From Chryseobacterium indologenes (GTDB taxonomy: Bacteria; Bacteroidota; Bacteroidia; Flavobacteriales; Weeksellaceae), in contig LAZY01000009.1 in NCBI GenBank assembly GCA_001013295.1, positions 1 through 64,000 of the forward strand: a stretch of 64,000 nucleotides of DNA, read 5' to 3'. Positions 6,790-16,332 of this stretch are shown here, in pieces (positions within the stretch are counted from its first letter, which is position 1; every line of letters begins with the position of its first letter). The notes beneath the pieces were generated by a model. The model did not search any database, was not told where the DNA came from, and saw nothing but the letters and a program-made list of their open reading frames with translations. The translations under genes were made by a program, and so were the position numbers.

Positions 6790-8778
6790 ATGCCTACGAT
6801 TAAGAAAATCATATTCTTATTCATTGCTTTTTTTACATTATCATGTAGAGAAAAAAAGAAAAATTTTTATTTTGAAAAAGTAAGTCCGCCAAAAGAAGAG
6901 CCTGCAAAAGTCTGGTTAAGAAAAAATGAAAACTATAGCGCGGATAAAGAACGCTACCTGAAAGTTTTTTTGGACTTCTATCAAAGTAAAATGGCTAAAA
7001 GTGATTATTCGGAAGCCTCCAAAATCCTGGATTTGGTGACTACAAAATATGTTTATTTTTATGATTTTGATCCTCGCCTTACCCAAGTTGTAAAAGAATT
7101 TGACGAAAGGTATAGAAGAGAATTACCCCCCATAAAAACCATTTACATTGATAGTTATTATGGCAATTTAGAATTTGACAGAGACCACCTCAACAAGGCC
7201 AAGGATTACTTTTTAAAAATTACCGCTTTAGAACCTGACGATTATAAGAGTTGTTACAAGATAGCCCGTGCTTATTATGATTTATCCTATACTTATTTTG
7301 TTTTAGGAGATTTAAAAAACAGTATAGAAGCGAATGAAAAATCAAGAAACTACTCCATCAGAATCAGAGACCAGGAAAGTATAGCTTCTGTAGAGTCGAA
7401 TTATGTGAATATCTACAAAGCCAATGGTTCTTTTGAGAAGGCCGTCGCAAGTGCTGATGAAGTGATAAAGATCTCTAAAGAAATCGGGAATACCTATGAT
7501 TATTTTATGGGTAGATATAACAAATGTTCTGTGTATGGTTTCTTTAATAAGCATCAGCTGAAAAATAAATACATTCACGAAACTTACAAAGAATATATAG
7601 CCAGCCAATATGATAATGATGTACTGCTGCTTTGCATTTCTGATTACGAAATAGAAGCTTTAGTTGAGGAAAATAAATTAAATGATGCCCAAATAGTTTT
7701 AGACAGAATAAAGCCTGTTGCTGAAAAAAACACCTCTCAAAACTGGCTAAAGGATTACCAGGCGACTTTGGCTCTATATCAAATCAATAAGGATGTAAAA
7801 ACGTGTAACACAAAATATATAGAACATTCACTGCCCAATTTGCTTGAACATCAAAACTACGAAAGAGCCAACCTGTTTTACAATGTTTTATTAGAAAAAG
7901 CCATTCAAAGCAGGGATCTGGACAAGGTTATTTTTTATAATAATGAAGTTTACCGTACAAAGGACAGCTTATCGAGCGCAAAAAGCAAGCTGATCAATTT
8001 AGAACTCACTGCAAAATATGAAACGAAAGAAAAAGAACAGGAAATTAAGCTCCAGCAAGAAACTATCATCAATAAAAATGCTGTTATTGTGGCTTTAGCA
8101 CTCGTTTTTATTGCTTTGTTATTAGCCATTATTATTTATTATTTAAAGCAAAAACAAAAGAAATTGTCTTTAGAAAAAGAACAATCATTGCAGTTTACCA
8201 AAAACCTTCTGGATAAAACCGAGGAAGAGCGCAAAAGAATCGCCTCTGATCTCCATGACAGTGTGAGCCATGAACTATTGTCGCTTAAGCATTCGTTTGA
8301 GGTAAACCAACTTCAACTCAACGAAAAAGTGGATAGCATCATTAATGACATCAGAGCCATCAGTAGAAATCTACATCCCGTTCTTTTTGAAAAAATAGGT
8401 CTAGAAGCCAGTTTGGAACAATTCATGGAACGTATCCAAAATACCCATCTTTTTATGATCTCCTGCGAAATCAATTATCAAAATGGCCTCACAACTGAAA
8501 AAGAATTACAAATCTATAGAATTGTGCAGGAAGCGGTTTCAAATATTATAAAATACGCAGATGCTATCGCGGCAAAAGTCGTTTTAACTGAAAATAAAGA
8601 TACCGTTATTTTAGAAATTATCGATAACGGGAAAGGGTTTAATGTAAAGGAAACGCTGGAAAAAAAGGATGCTTTCGGTTTACACAATATGATAGAAAGA
8701 AGCAAAGCAATTGGTGGGCAGGCTCATATCTCGTCCACTGATAAAGGCACAAAAATAGTAGTACAAATAAAAAAATAA
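6790..8778 (+). CDS. TPR-containing sensor histidine kinase, NarL-partner type (HisKA_3)
   Basis: The 662-aa protein starts with a lipoprotein-like signal (…FTLSC). A periplasmic helical region with TPR-like repeats spans about residues 100-400, and one transmembrane helix lies at about 434-455. The cytoplasmic part has the HisKA_3 box RIASDLHDSVSHELL with phospho-acceptor His489, then a HATPase with N-box 'RIVQEAVSNIIKYA' and G-boxes 'DNGKGF' and 'FGLHNMIERS'. It should autophosphorylate and pass phosphate to the regulator encoded 4 bp downstream. Bacteroidetes kinases of this layout sense extracellular or nutritional cues, but the signal is unknown. Confidence 0.9.
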   Translation: MPTIKKIIFLFIAFFTLSCREKKKNFYFEKVSPPKEEPAKVWLRKNENYSADKERYLKVFLDFYQSKMAKSDYSEASKILDLVTTKYVYFYDFDPRLTQVVKEFDERYRRELPPIKTIYIDSYYGNLEFDRDHLNKAKDYFLKITALEPDDYKSCYKIARAYYDLSYTYFVLGDLKNSIEANEKSRNYSIRIRDQESIASVESNYVNIYKANGSFEKAVASADEVIKISKEIGNTYDYFMGRYNKCSVYGFFNKHQLKNKYIHETYKEYIASQYDNDVLLLCISDYEIEALVEENKLNDAQIVLDRIKPVAEKNTSQNWLKDYQATLALYQINKDVKTCNTKYIEHSLPNLLEHQNYERANLFYNVLLEKAIQSRDLDKVIFYNNEVYRTKDSLSSAKSKLINLELTAKYETKEKEQEIKLQQETIINKNAVIVALALVFIALLLAIIIYYLKQKQKKLSLEKEQSLQFTKNLLDKTEEERKRIASDLHDSVSHELLSLKHSFEVNQLQLNEKVDSIINDIRAISRNLHPVLFEKIGLEASLEQFMERIQNTHLFMISCEINYQNGLTTEKELQIYRIVQEAVSNIIKYADAIAAKVVLTENKDTVILEIIDNGKGFNVKETLEKKDAFGLHNMIERSKAIGGQAHISSTDKGTKIVVQIKK

Positions 8779-8782
8779 TACA

Positions 8783-9409
8783 ATGAAAATTCTGGTTGCA
8801 GACGATCATCCTTTAACCCTGAATGGAACGGTTTCTTACCTTACCAATTTGGGATATAACGTCGTGAGTGCCTGCTCCAATGGAACTGCAGCACTTAATT
8901 ACATTCAGATTTATTTGCCGGATGTCGCTGTTTTGGATTTAAATATGCCGGGTCTGGACGGCTTGGAAGTGGCCAAAAAAGTAATGGAAAATAAATGGCG
9001 TACTAAAGTGATCATCCTTACCATGCACAATGAAATTGGCGTTCTGAACAAAGCAAAAGAGTTTAACGTAGATGGGTATATTTTAAAAGAAAAAGCCTGT
9101 CCCGATTTAGAAAAATGTATGAAAGAAATTGCGTTAGGAAAGAAATATTATTCCGGAGCTTTACTTCAGAATTACAAGATAGAAAACACTGATGACCTCG
9201 GCAAACTCAACCTATTGACCCTTTCTGAAAGAAAAATAATAGAATTAATAGCCACTCAAAAGACCAGTAAGCAAATTGCAGGACTTCTTTTCCTGTCCGA
9301 AAAAACAGTGGAAGGACATCGTACCAGAATTATAGAAAAACTGGGTATTCCAAAAGAAAAAAATGCCTTACTGATCTGGGCCATCCAGAATTATAAAAAA
9401 TCCTTGTAG
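8783..9409 (+). CDS. NarL/FixJ-family response regulator
   Basis: The 208-aa protein has a receiver domain (acidic pocket DD at residues 7-8, phospho-acceptor Asp52 in VAVLDLNMPG, conserved Lys in YILKEKA). A C-terminal LuxR-type helix-turn-helix follows, 'LSERKIIELIATQKTSKQIAGLLFLSEKTVEGHRTRI'. It is the cognate partner of the upstream kinase, with 4 bp between the genes. Candidate targets are itself and nearby surface genes: an inverted repeat sits at the kinase promoter and a half-site copy lies near 29456, but this is unproven. Confidence 0.92.
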   Translation: MKILVADDHPLTLNGTVSYLTNLGYNVVSACSNGTAALNYIQIYLPDVAVLDLNMPGLDGLEVAKKVMENKWRTKVIILTMHNEIGVLNKAKEFNVDGYILKEKACPDLEKCMKEIALGKKYYSGALLQNYKIENTDDLGKLNLLTLSERKIIELIATQKTSKQIAGLLFLSEKTVEGHRTRIIEKLGIPKEKNALLIWAIQNYKKSL

Positions 9410-9443
9410 ATGTAAAAAATAATTATTAGAAACGAAAAATATA

Positions 9444-9474
9444 AAAAGCGGAAATCTTATGCAATTCCGCTTTT
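9444..9474. terminator. Terminator after the two-component operon
   Basis: A 10-bp perfect stem AAAAGCGGAA / TTCCGCTTTT lies 35 bp after the response-regulator stop. Confidence 0.8.
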
Positions 9475-9679
9475 CAAAAGATTTACTTATTGATTCCCTG
9501 CACAAGAAAAATTCACTTCCATCTGGCGACATCTCTACTTACCATAAATAGCCAGTCCGTTATATTTTACTTTTCATTTGGATCTACCCGAATAGCACTT
9601 GGACGGAAGATTTTTAACAATTGGATAAAATCATCTATACTTTTTTATGCTTTCCCATTTAAATATTAAATTTCAAAAA

Positions 9680-9960
9680 TGCTGAAAAAGAATACAGCTT
9701 TGAGAATCCACGTGAGCTGAATGCATTAGGATATGAGCTCTTAAGAAATGGAAATATAGATTCAGCTATTAAAATTTTCAGGCTTAATGTTTCTATGTTT
9801 CCCCAATCTGCCAATGTTTATGACAGTCTTGGTGAAGCTTATTTCAATAAAAAAGAATATCAGGTATCAATAGATCATTATAAAAAAGCAATCAGTCTTG
9901 GCGGAAGCAATGGTAATGCGGAGAAAATGATAGAGAAAATTGAAAAAGAAATAAAATTTT
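9680..9960 (+). pseudogene. Truncated, frameshifted TPR-tail fragment of a hydrolase-type gene
   Basis: Reading frames at 9680-9718 (AEKEYSFENPREL) and then 9720-9960 (NALGYELLRNGNIDSAIKIF … NVYDSLGEAYFNKKEYQVSI) join across a one-base shift in the run near 9719. 'LNxLGYxLL…FxxNxxxxPxSxNVYDSLGEAYxxxG' is the TPR tail that often ends Bacteroidetes esterase or beta-lactamase-like proteins. The catalytic part is missing and the frame now reads through the downstream terminator. A broken gene is therefore the best reading. Confidence 0.65.
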
Positions 9961-9981
9961 CAAATCAAAATTTTACACAAA

Positions 9982-10004
9982 AAATCCCGGTTAATCCGGG
10001 ATTT
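9982..10004. terminator. Bidirectional terminator
   Basis: A 9-bp stem AAATCCCGG / CCGGGATTT has a loop of five bases (TTAAT) and T-runs on both strands. It ends the minus-strand DUF2911 gene. Confidence 0.8.
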
Positions 10005-10021
10005 TTTTCTTATGTTCAAAT

Positions 10022-10540
10022 TTATTTGATCTCTACAGGAACTGAGATTTTATCCCAATCCATTGTAAATCCATTATTGTTTATTTTATATACTAAAGCT
10101 TCCTGTGTTGCTGGTAAAGCCTTTGTTTTTACATCCACACGTAAAGCATCTTTTGCTTCTTCGTATTTATAGGCACCCCATTGTTTTGGCTCTTTGTTGA
10201 AAATTGCCGTCCAGGTTCCGGATTCCTTAGGGATTAAGAAAAAGCTGTATTTACCTGCAGGCAATTTTTTACCCTGAACGGTAATATCCTTACTCGTTTC
10301 GAAAGTCGTTGCTTCATTAGCTCCTGCACGCCACACTTTATTATAAGCTTCTAAACCACCCCAGATAGTACGGCCTTTTACAGAAGGACTGCTATAGTTT
10401 ATTGTAATGGTGGCATCTTTAATTTTTCCCGTAGCAGTAGCCGGAGGACTGGCAGGTTTTTTAGTATCCTGTGCAAAGGCATTCATGGAGATTGTCATTG
10501 TCGCAACAAGCACAGCTGCAGATTTAATGATTGTTTTCAT
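10022..10540 (-). CDS. DUF2911 family exported protein
   Basis: A Sec signal peptide (…ISMNAFAQ, cleaved near residue 24) is followed by the DUF2911 pattern: '[18 protein letters not shown]', '[36 protein letters not shown]' and '[17 protein letters not shown]'. The family is common in Bacteroidetes and its biochemical role is unknown. The protein is full length. It lies 35 bp downstream of the symporter gene on the same strand, so it might be read through from that operon, but it also has an AT-rich region of its own. Confidence 0.85.
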   Translation of the reverse strand: MKTIIKSAAVLVATMTISMNAFAQDTKKPASPPATATGKIKDATITINYSSPSVKGRTIWGGLEAYNKVWRAGANEATTFETSKDITVQGKKLPAGKYSFFLIPKESGTWTAIFNKEPKQWGAYKYEEAKDALRVDVKTKALPATQEALVYKINNNGFTMDWDKISVPVEIK

Positions 10541-10575
10541 ACTATTTTTATTTGTTTGTTTTTATTATTGTTCGT

Positions 10576-12267
10576 TTACGAATTTACAGCTTTCGGCTTA
10601 TAAAACAATAAACCAATTGCCGAAAATAGAATCACCGCTGCAGCCCCGATTACATTAAGCCAAAGAAAGGAAACAATATCGAACTGATAAACGGCAATCA
10701 CTGTAATTTCTGATAAAATTGCGGCAATAAACACATTCGGGCCAGTAATTTTTTTATAGTAAAATGCAACCAGGAAAATCCCTAATATCGGACCATAGAA
10801 AAGAGAACCTAATACATTAACCGCTTCAATAAGGGATCCCATTTGAGTAGCAAACATCGCTACACCAATTGAGAAAATCCCCCAGGCTAACGTGTGCAGA
10901 CGACTGTACTTCAATTCTGTGGCGTCATCGGGCATTTCTTTTCTGAATATCAGATGTACATCTTTTAATGAGCAGGCGGCAAGGGAATTCAGCGCTGCCG
11001 AAATGGAACCCCAGCTGGCCAGGAAAATGACGGCAAACAGTAACCCGATCATCCCAACAGGTAAGGTATTTTTCACAAAATACAGGAAAATGTAATTGGT
11101 ATCTGTTTTTTCCGCATTAAAGTTGGATTTATTGATGGCCTCCTCTACCCTTCCGTGAAGTGCTTTTACTTCTGTTTGTGTATTTTTAAAATCCTGAATC
11201 GTTTTTTGCAGTTGCGGAGATTGAGCTTCTTTCTGCTTTAAAATTTCTTTCGATTCTTTATTAAATTTTAGTTGCAAACCCTGATGTTCTTTTTCAAAAA
11301 CAGCAGCCTGTTCAGGTTGTGTATCCTTTAAATATTGATAAGACCGTTCGTTGAAATAAATCGGAGCCGGTTTTAAAGAAAAGAAGGCAAAAAGTAAGGC
11401 ACCAATCAGAAGAATCGCAAATTGCATCGGAATTTTAACCAATCCATTCAACAGCAAGCCCATTTTTGCATTGGTATTGTCTTTGGCCGTAATATATCTC
11501 CCAACCTGGCTCTGGTCTGTACCAAAGTAAGAAAGTGCCAGGAAAAAACCTCCGATTAAGCCGCTCCAGATATTGTATTTGTCTTTCCAATCGAATTCTG
11601 TGGTGATGACATTGAGCTTTCCGGATTTCCCAGCCAGATACAATGCATCACTAAAACCAATTCCATTAGGCATATTCTGAATAAGCAAATACCCTGCAAA
11701 AGCCATGGTTCCCAGAATAATGAGAAACTGAAGCTTTTGGGTATGAGCAATCGCTTTTGCTCCGCCAACATAAGTATAAATCAACAGAATTCCTCCCGTT
11801 AAAATATTCGTCAAATAAATATTCCAGTTTAAAACGCTTGATAAGATGATACTCGGAGCGTAAATACTGATTCCCGTTGATAACCCTCTGGAAAAAAGAA
11901 AAAGCAGTGAGGTAAGTACCCTTGTTTTCTTGTCAAAACGGTTTTCCAGATATTCATAGGCTGTATAAACATTTAAACGCTGAAAAATCGGTATAAAAGT
12001 GATACAGATCACAATCATCGCCAAAGGCAAGCCAAAATAATACTGAACGAAACGCATCCCGTCTGTATAAGCCTGTCCCGGAGCTGAAAGAAAGGTAATG
12101 GCACTTGCCTGCGTTGCCATAATCCCTATCAGCACAATGTACCACGGCATTTTGTTATCTGCTTTCAGATAAGATTCGTTGCTTTCCTGGCCACGACCGA
12201 TGAATACGCCGTAAACCACCACTGCAACAAGTGTAAAAATAAGAACTGTCCAATCTATAGTACTCAT
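10576..12267 (-). CDS. Sodium:solute symporter (SSS family)
   Basis: The 563-aa protein has about 13 predicted helices. SSS landmarks include 'GIMATQASAITFLSAPGQAYTDGMRFVQYYFGLPLA' (TM2-3 with sodium-site serines and threonines) and 'SYFGTDQSQVGRYITAKDN'. A hydrophilic, coiled-coil-like insertion of about 80 residues (around 325-400) interrupts the membrane core. The family imports sugars, sialic acids, vitamins or amino acids with Na+; the substrate is unknown. Its ATG overlaps the TGA of the 34-aa gene upstream (ATGA). Coupling to a PIG-L deacetylase suggests uptake of an N-acetylated sugar or similar compound. Confidence 0.88.
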   Translation of the reverse strand: MSTIDWTVLIFTLVAVVVYGVFIGRGQESNESYLKADNKMPWYIVLIGIMATQASAITFLSAPGQAYTDGMRFVQYYFGLPLAMIVICITFIPIFQRLNVYTAYEYLENRFDKKTRVLTSLLFLFSRGLSTGISIYAPSIILSSVLNWNIYLTNILTGGILLIYTYVGGAKAIAHTQKLQFLIILGTMAFAGYLLIQNMPNGIGFSDALYLAGKSGKLNVITTEFDWKDKYNIWSGLIGGFFLALSYFGTDQSQVGRYITAKDNTNAKMGLLLNGLVKIPMQFAILLIGALLFAFFSLKPAPIYFNERSYQYLKDTQPEQAAVFEKEHQGLQLKFNKESKEILKQKEAQSPQLQKTIQDFKNTQTEVKALHGRVEEAINKSNFNAEKTDTNYIFLYFVKNTLPVGMIGLLFAVIFLASWGSISAALNSLAACSLKDVHLIFRKEMPDDATELKYSRLHTLAWGIFSIGVAMFATQMGSLIEAVNVLGSLFYGPILGIFLVAFYYKKITGPNVFIAAILSEITVIAVYQFDIVSFLWLNVIGAAAVILFSAIGLLFYKPKAVNS

Positions 12268-12368
12268 GCCCAGAATTTAGTAAACCAATAATAAAATGCG
12301 ATCTGCAATACCAATGCAACGGCTAATAGCAGGTACCAGATATTCCAATTTTTAAGTTGCTTGTTCAT
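12264..12368 (-). CDS. 34-aa single-pass membrane peptide between deacetylase and symporter
   Basis: The ATG overlaps the deacetylase TGA (TGATG) and the TGA overlaps the symporter ATG (ATGA). The product MNKQLKNWNIWYLLLAVALV then continues to a second hydrophobic half ending YYWFTKFWA. It has one transmembrane helix with a short basic N-terminus. Tight coupling on both sides argues that it is translated and made in step with the symporter. It may be a small accessory subunit or stabiliser of the transporter; that role is inferred. Confidence 0.7.
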   Translation of the reverse strand: MNKQLKNWNIWYLLLAVALVLQIAFYYWFTKFWA

Positions 12369-14872
12369 CAGTTTTTCTGTGCAGATAAAAAGTTAAAAAA
12401 TAAACGTGCCGCCCCCACATTTCCCGCAGGCAACTGTCTGAAAAATGCCAACGGTGTATAAATAAAATTACCTTTTCCGTATTGGGTATATAAAGTTGAT
12501 CCTTTCAAGGGTTCTTCGTCCGTATCATGCATTTCAAAAAGCGGTTCATATGCAGCATCCCATTGAGCAGGGAAATACGCACCACGCTCCTGCACCCAGC
12601 TTTTAAAGTCTTCTGAAGTAATTTTGTTAGGGAAGTTCAGTAGTTTATGATTGGGATTTAAAAACTTCACCTCAGCATTTTCTTCCGTCACACGCTTATT
12701 CGCAATACTGAAGTTGTACATTCCCAATTGGTCAACGGTTGTATCCTGGTTGGTGTTATACTGCATAACCAGATTACCTCCGGTTTTTACATAAGACCAC
12801 AGGAAAGGCATCCAGCGGCCCAGCTTTTTCTCTGTATTGTTGGCACGAACCCCAAGAACGATGGCATCATATTGTGACAGCTTATTTTGATTCGTATTTC
12901 CGTTAGATTCATCTATGTTACCATAAAAATCTTCATCTTTCAACACATCTACCTGAATCCCTGAAATTCGTAGAAAATCAGGAATAAAATCGCCCGCACC
13001 TTCTATGTAACCCACTTTTTTAACCCTCGCCTGAATATCACCTTTCATTACAATGGCATTTGCGGTTGTAAAATATTGTAAGGAAGGTAAATGCGGATAC
13101 TGGATTAATACTTGTTTTTTATTATAAGTAACTCCATCTGCAACAAAATTGGCATCCAATTGTAAACGAGGTGAATTAATTGCAGCAAGCTTAGTTTTTG
13201 GAATCACGTAATCGACAGTAAAGTCTTTCCCATTGAGAGTATTTAATTCAGTTCCACCTAGTCGTTCTCCATTATACATGAGATTGAGAAGTCCTTTACT
13301 GATTTTTTTGTTAGAATTAACCTTAATATTTAAACTCAAATGTAAATCTTCATTTTCTTTAGCTACATAAAGCTGTTGTGTAAATTTCAGTTCCAATGCA
13401 GGGACAATGCGCAAGGCTTCAACGACATCACCGCGCACCGGATCTAATTTCTTGAAAGACAAAGGAAGTTTAACCTGAAATTTCTCCGAACCTATTTTTA
13501 AACCAAGTAAAACATTCAGTGCTGATTCTGCCTCAGGCAAACCGACTAAAGTATCATTCGGAACCGAGAAAGTGGCTGCGTTCTTAGCTGGTTTTGCCAA
13601 CCAGTAAGGTTCTGTGAGTGCTTCATCTGCAGGAATCTGAATATCATGCTGAATGGTAATTAAGGAATCTTTTGACAGTTTTCTGTTGAAACTTTCTGAT
13701 TGATTTAACCATTTTACATCTTCTAAAACGACAGGATTTGCCGCTCTTGAAATCACATTCAATCTGAAATTGTAATGATCTCCGGCAACGGCCTCAGCCT
13801 GATTGGTAACCACCTCACCCATAAATCCGACGCAGCTTAAAATGATATTGTCAAGAGATTTAATTTTATCTCTTTTCAGATCTGTATCTTTTAGTGCCAT
13901 GACCTTTTTTCGCAAAGCAAGCAAAGCAGGTAAACTAAGATCAGGATTATTGAAATTGAAAGTGGAAATAATTTTATCTAAGGATTTGTCAATATCAGCG
14001 TTTCCTTGTGAAGTCCAGGTTTTAGTTAATCCGTCAAAAAGTGTTGTTTTTGCAGGCTCGCCTATAACGTGGGAGAAATATTCAGTTCTGATTCCGGCTA
14101 CAGACTGTGTTCCTGCACCCTGGCTTTTATGTAAACTTCTGCTTAATCCCGCCAGTTCACCATAGCCCATTCCCAGCTGTGCATCATATTGCCCAACGGT
14201 AACTTTCAGTTGGTTCTCAGCGGTTGTATTGACTGCTCCAAAGCGGAAAGTATTCCACAATACGCGTTTTGGTTGCCATACATTGACATATTTTAATTGA
14301 TCCGGGAAAGCATTTTTATCACCTGCCAGCTTAAAAGCCTTTTCCGCAACCACAGCCGAAGCCGCATGTTGTCCGTGACCTGCCGCCGCAGTAGGAGGAA
14401 AACGACAAATGATAACATCTGGGCGGAATTTACGGATTACCCAAACCACATCCGCTGTAATGCTGTCTGCATCCCATTGCTTAAAAGTATCAGTCGTATT
14501 TTTAGAAAACCCGAAATCAATTGCACGGGTAAAAAACTGTTGAGCACCATCTAACTTTCTGGCCTCTAAAAGCTCATGAGTTCTGATTAAACCCAATGCA
14601 GCACCCTGCTCTGTGCCTAATAAATTCTGACCGCCATCGCCCCTGGTTAAAGACAGATAGCCCGTTTCTACATTTTGATCGTTGATTAACCAGGAGAGCA
14701 ATCCTGTATTTTCATCATCGGGATGAGCCGCAAGGTATAAAACTTTAGGAAGATGTTTAAGCGTTTTTATTTCGCGGTAAATTTCAGATGATTTTGAGGG
14801 CCGGACCTGTTGGGCCGAACAAAAAACCGTATACAATCCAAGGATCAATACAGTGCTTACTTTTTTGAACAT
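12368..14872 (-). CDS. PIG-L family deacetylase (LmbE-like), exported
   Basis: The 834-aa protein has a signal peptide (…YTVFCSAQ). A PIG-L domain follows at about residues 40-190, with the zinc motif AAHPDDE and later 'RTHELLEA' and the histidine segment AAGHGQHAAS. These enzymes are zinc-dependent and remove acetyl groups from N-acetylglucosamine-type sugars. The long C-terminal half has beta-sandwich-like sequence and ends in a segment ('YDAIVLGVRANNTE', 'GGNLVMQYNTNQDT') resembling a glutamine-amidotransferase-like fold. It heads the three-gene operon. It probably acts in the periplasm on an envelope or dietary glycan, substrate unknown. Confidence 0.85.
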   Translation of the reverse strand: MFKKVSTVLILGLYTVFCSAQQVRPSKSSEIYREIKTLKHLPKVLYLAAHPDDENTGLLSWLINDQNVETGYLSLTRGDGGQNLLGTEQGAALGLIRTHELLEARKLDGAQQFFTRAIDFGFSKNTTDTFKQWDADSITADVVWVIRKFRPDVIICRFPPTAAAGHGQHAASAVVAEKAFKLAGDKNAFPDQLKYVNVWQPKRVLWNTFRFGAVNTTAENQLKVTVGQYDAQLGMGYGELAGLSRSLHKSQGAGTQSVAGIRTEYFSHVIGEPAKTTLFDGLTKTWTSQGNADIDKSLDKIISTFNFNNPDLSLPALLALRKKVMALKDTDLKRDKIKSLDNIILSCVGFMGEVVTNQAEAVAGDHYNFRLNVISRAANPVVLEDVKWLNQSESFNRKLSKDSLITIQHDIQIPADEALTEPYWLAKPAKNAATFSVPNDTLVGLPEAESALNVLLGLKIGSEKFQVKLPLSFKKLDPVRGDVVEALRIVPALELKFTQQLYVAKENEDLHLSLNIKVNSNKKISKGLLNLMYNGERLGGTELNTLNGKDFTVDYVIPKTKLAAINSPRLQLDANFVADGVTYNKKQVLIQYPHLPSLQYFTTANAIVMKGDIQARVKKVGYIEGAGDFIPDFLRISGIQVDVLKDEDFYGNIDESNGNTNQNKLSQYDAIVLGVRANNTEKKLGRWMPFLWSYVKTGGNLVMQYNTNQDTTVDQLGMYNFSIANKRVTEENAEVKFLNPNHKLLNFPNKITSEDFKSWVQERGAYFPAQWDAAYEPLFEMHDTDEEPLKGSTLYTQYGKGNFIYTPLAFFRQLPAGNVGAARLFFNFLSAQKN

Positions 14873-15354
14873 TTAATTTTACTTTGCAGAGCAAATATAA
14901 GTAAATCCTCTTTCTCTCAATAGTAAAAGAATCATACTGTGAATTTCACAGAAAAACTATTTATTTCTTATTAAATCATAAAAACCTTAAACACTAAAGT
15001 TATTTTAGTTATATACTTTGTGTATAAGAAGTACACTAAAGTTTTGTTGAAAATCAAAGATTTTCATCTTAAGTGAACTTAATTATGATTAGGTATTTGC
15101 CGTATAAAATTTTATCGGAGATAAAATCCTTGCGCTTATACCCCATAAAGCAAGTAAAAAATAGCGTCTTTACGTATTCCCCCCAAAAAAACGCGTTATC
15201 TGCTAAATTCGCGAGAATTCTCACTTAAAAACTTGATATTTATTGGTTAAACGCTAGGGCGCAAAAGTCATTTTAATGCTTATTCTTTTAGGGTGCTAGG
15301 GCGTTTCACTCAGCAATTGTTCGGTACTTTCTAAAATGTTTAAAGAATAAAAAC
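14873..15354. other. Intergenic stretch without a recognised gene
   Basis: This 480-bp gap lies between two minus-strand genes. I see short inverted repeats (GAAAATC-AAA-GATTTTC near 15050) and two related strings (CGCTAGGGCG near 15252, GTGCTAGGGCG near 15293). No credible coding frame is present. The left side presumably carries the promoter of the deacetylase operon. Confidence 0.4.
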
Positions 15355-16026
15355 TTACGTTTTTCTAATTGTATTCTGTGTAAGATGAATATAATTAAAC
15401 ATGCAAAACGTTGCTACCGCCCCGAAAGTATGCCATAAAAAGTGTGTCCCGAAACTCAACCAGTCCCATTTATCAATGATACGGAAAGTGAGTGCAAGAA
15501 CAAACGACAATAAAGCAAAACCTACCCATTTGCCGGCTTTCCATCGGGTATAAATCAAATAACTCAATACCGAGAAAAAGACAAATGAAGCCATGATGGC
15601 ATAGTTGATGTTGATAAAAAGAGAAGGATTATCTATCAAAATCCAGTTTTTCAAGCCCAGCATAAGGATCATGTATACAAAAACCATTAAAACCGCATAA
15701 TACCATCTGGTACTCTGAGCTATAAAATAAAATCCGGCAGATAAACAAAGCAGCATAATAGGCAGCCAATCCATCATGATGAATACCGGCCATTGTCTGA
15801 ATGAATGGTAAACAGTTCCCCCTATAGCCCCAATATATAATAAAATCAAGCAATAGGTTAAAAAAGGATATTTTTTAAAATTACCTTTCATTTTAATGGT
15901 CCAAAAAATGGCTATGGCTAAAAATAATACGGCAGTTATTGCATTGAATGGCTCAGGGAACAGCTGAGCCATATCTGTTTCTTTATACAACATGCCACCG
16001 TCCGGAGGTATTGGGTTTATCAGCAT
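15355..16026 (-). CDS. Ceramidase-like integral membrane hydrolase (CREST superfamily)
   Basis: About seven hydrophobic segments are visible. CREST-type metal ligands are 'GGTVYHSF' (TM2-3), 'MMDWLPI' (TM3) and 'WLSFGTHFLWHTFGAVA' (last helices). The pattern fits alkaline ceramidases and related hydrolases, with catalytic Ser, Asp and three His binding zinc. I chose MLINPIPPDGG over a start 18 codons further upstream because the extra N-terminus is unlike the family. Flavobacteria make sphingolipids, so a sphingolipid substrate is plausible but not shown. It appears monocistronic. Confidence 0.75.
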   Translation of the reverse strand: MLINPIPPDGGMLYKETDMAQLFPEPFNAITAVLFLAIAIFWTIKMKGNFKKYPFLTYCLILLYIGAIGGTVYHSFRQWPVFIMMDWLPIMLLCLSAGFYFIAQSTRWYYAVLMVFVYMILMLGLKNWILIDNPSLFININYAIMASFVFFSVLSYLIYTRWKAGKWVGFALLSFVLALTFRIIDKWDWLSFGTHFLWHTFGAVATFCMFNYIHLTQNTIRKT

Positions 16027-16332
16027 TGTCTTTTTTATATCATATTTACAGGCATGCTTTAGGATGCAAAATACAAACAAAGGCCATTTTTCTAAACATT
16101 AGTCAACATGTACTAATCTATTTCTAAATATAGAAAAAATTACAGCATTCTGTATCTGAATGTATTCGATTGTACTTTACAAAAATGTTAATTCGAAATA
16201 AAATAAACGATCTGATCAAAATTAAGCGTTGTAATTCCTGTTTCATCGGGCAAAGTCGGGATCACCAAAAGCTAAATAGGCGCACTTAATACAATGTTTT
16301 TTGCTAAATATAATTCCAGAAACAATTTTAAT

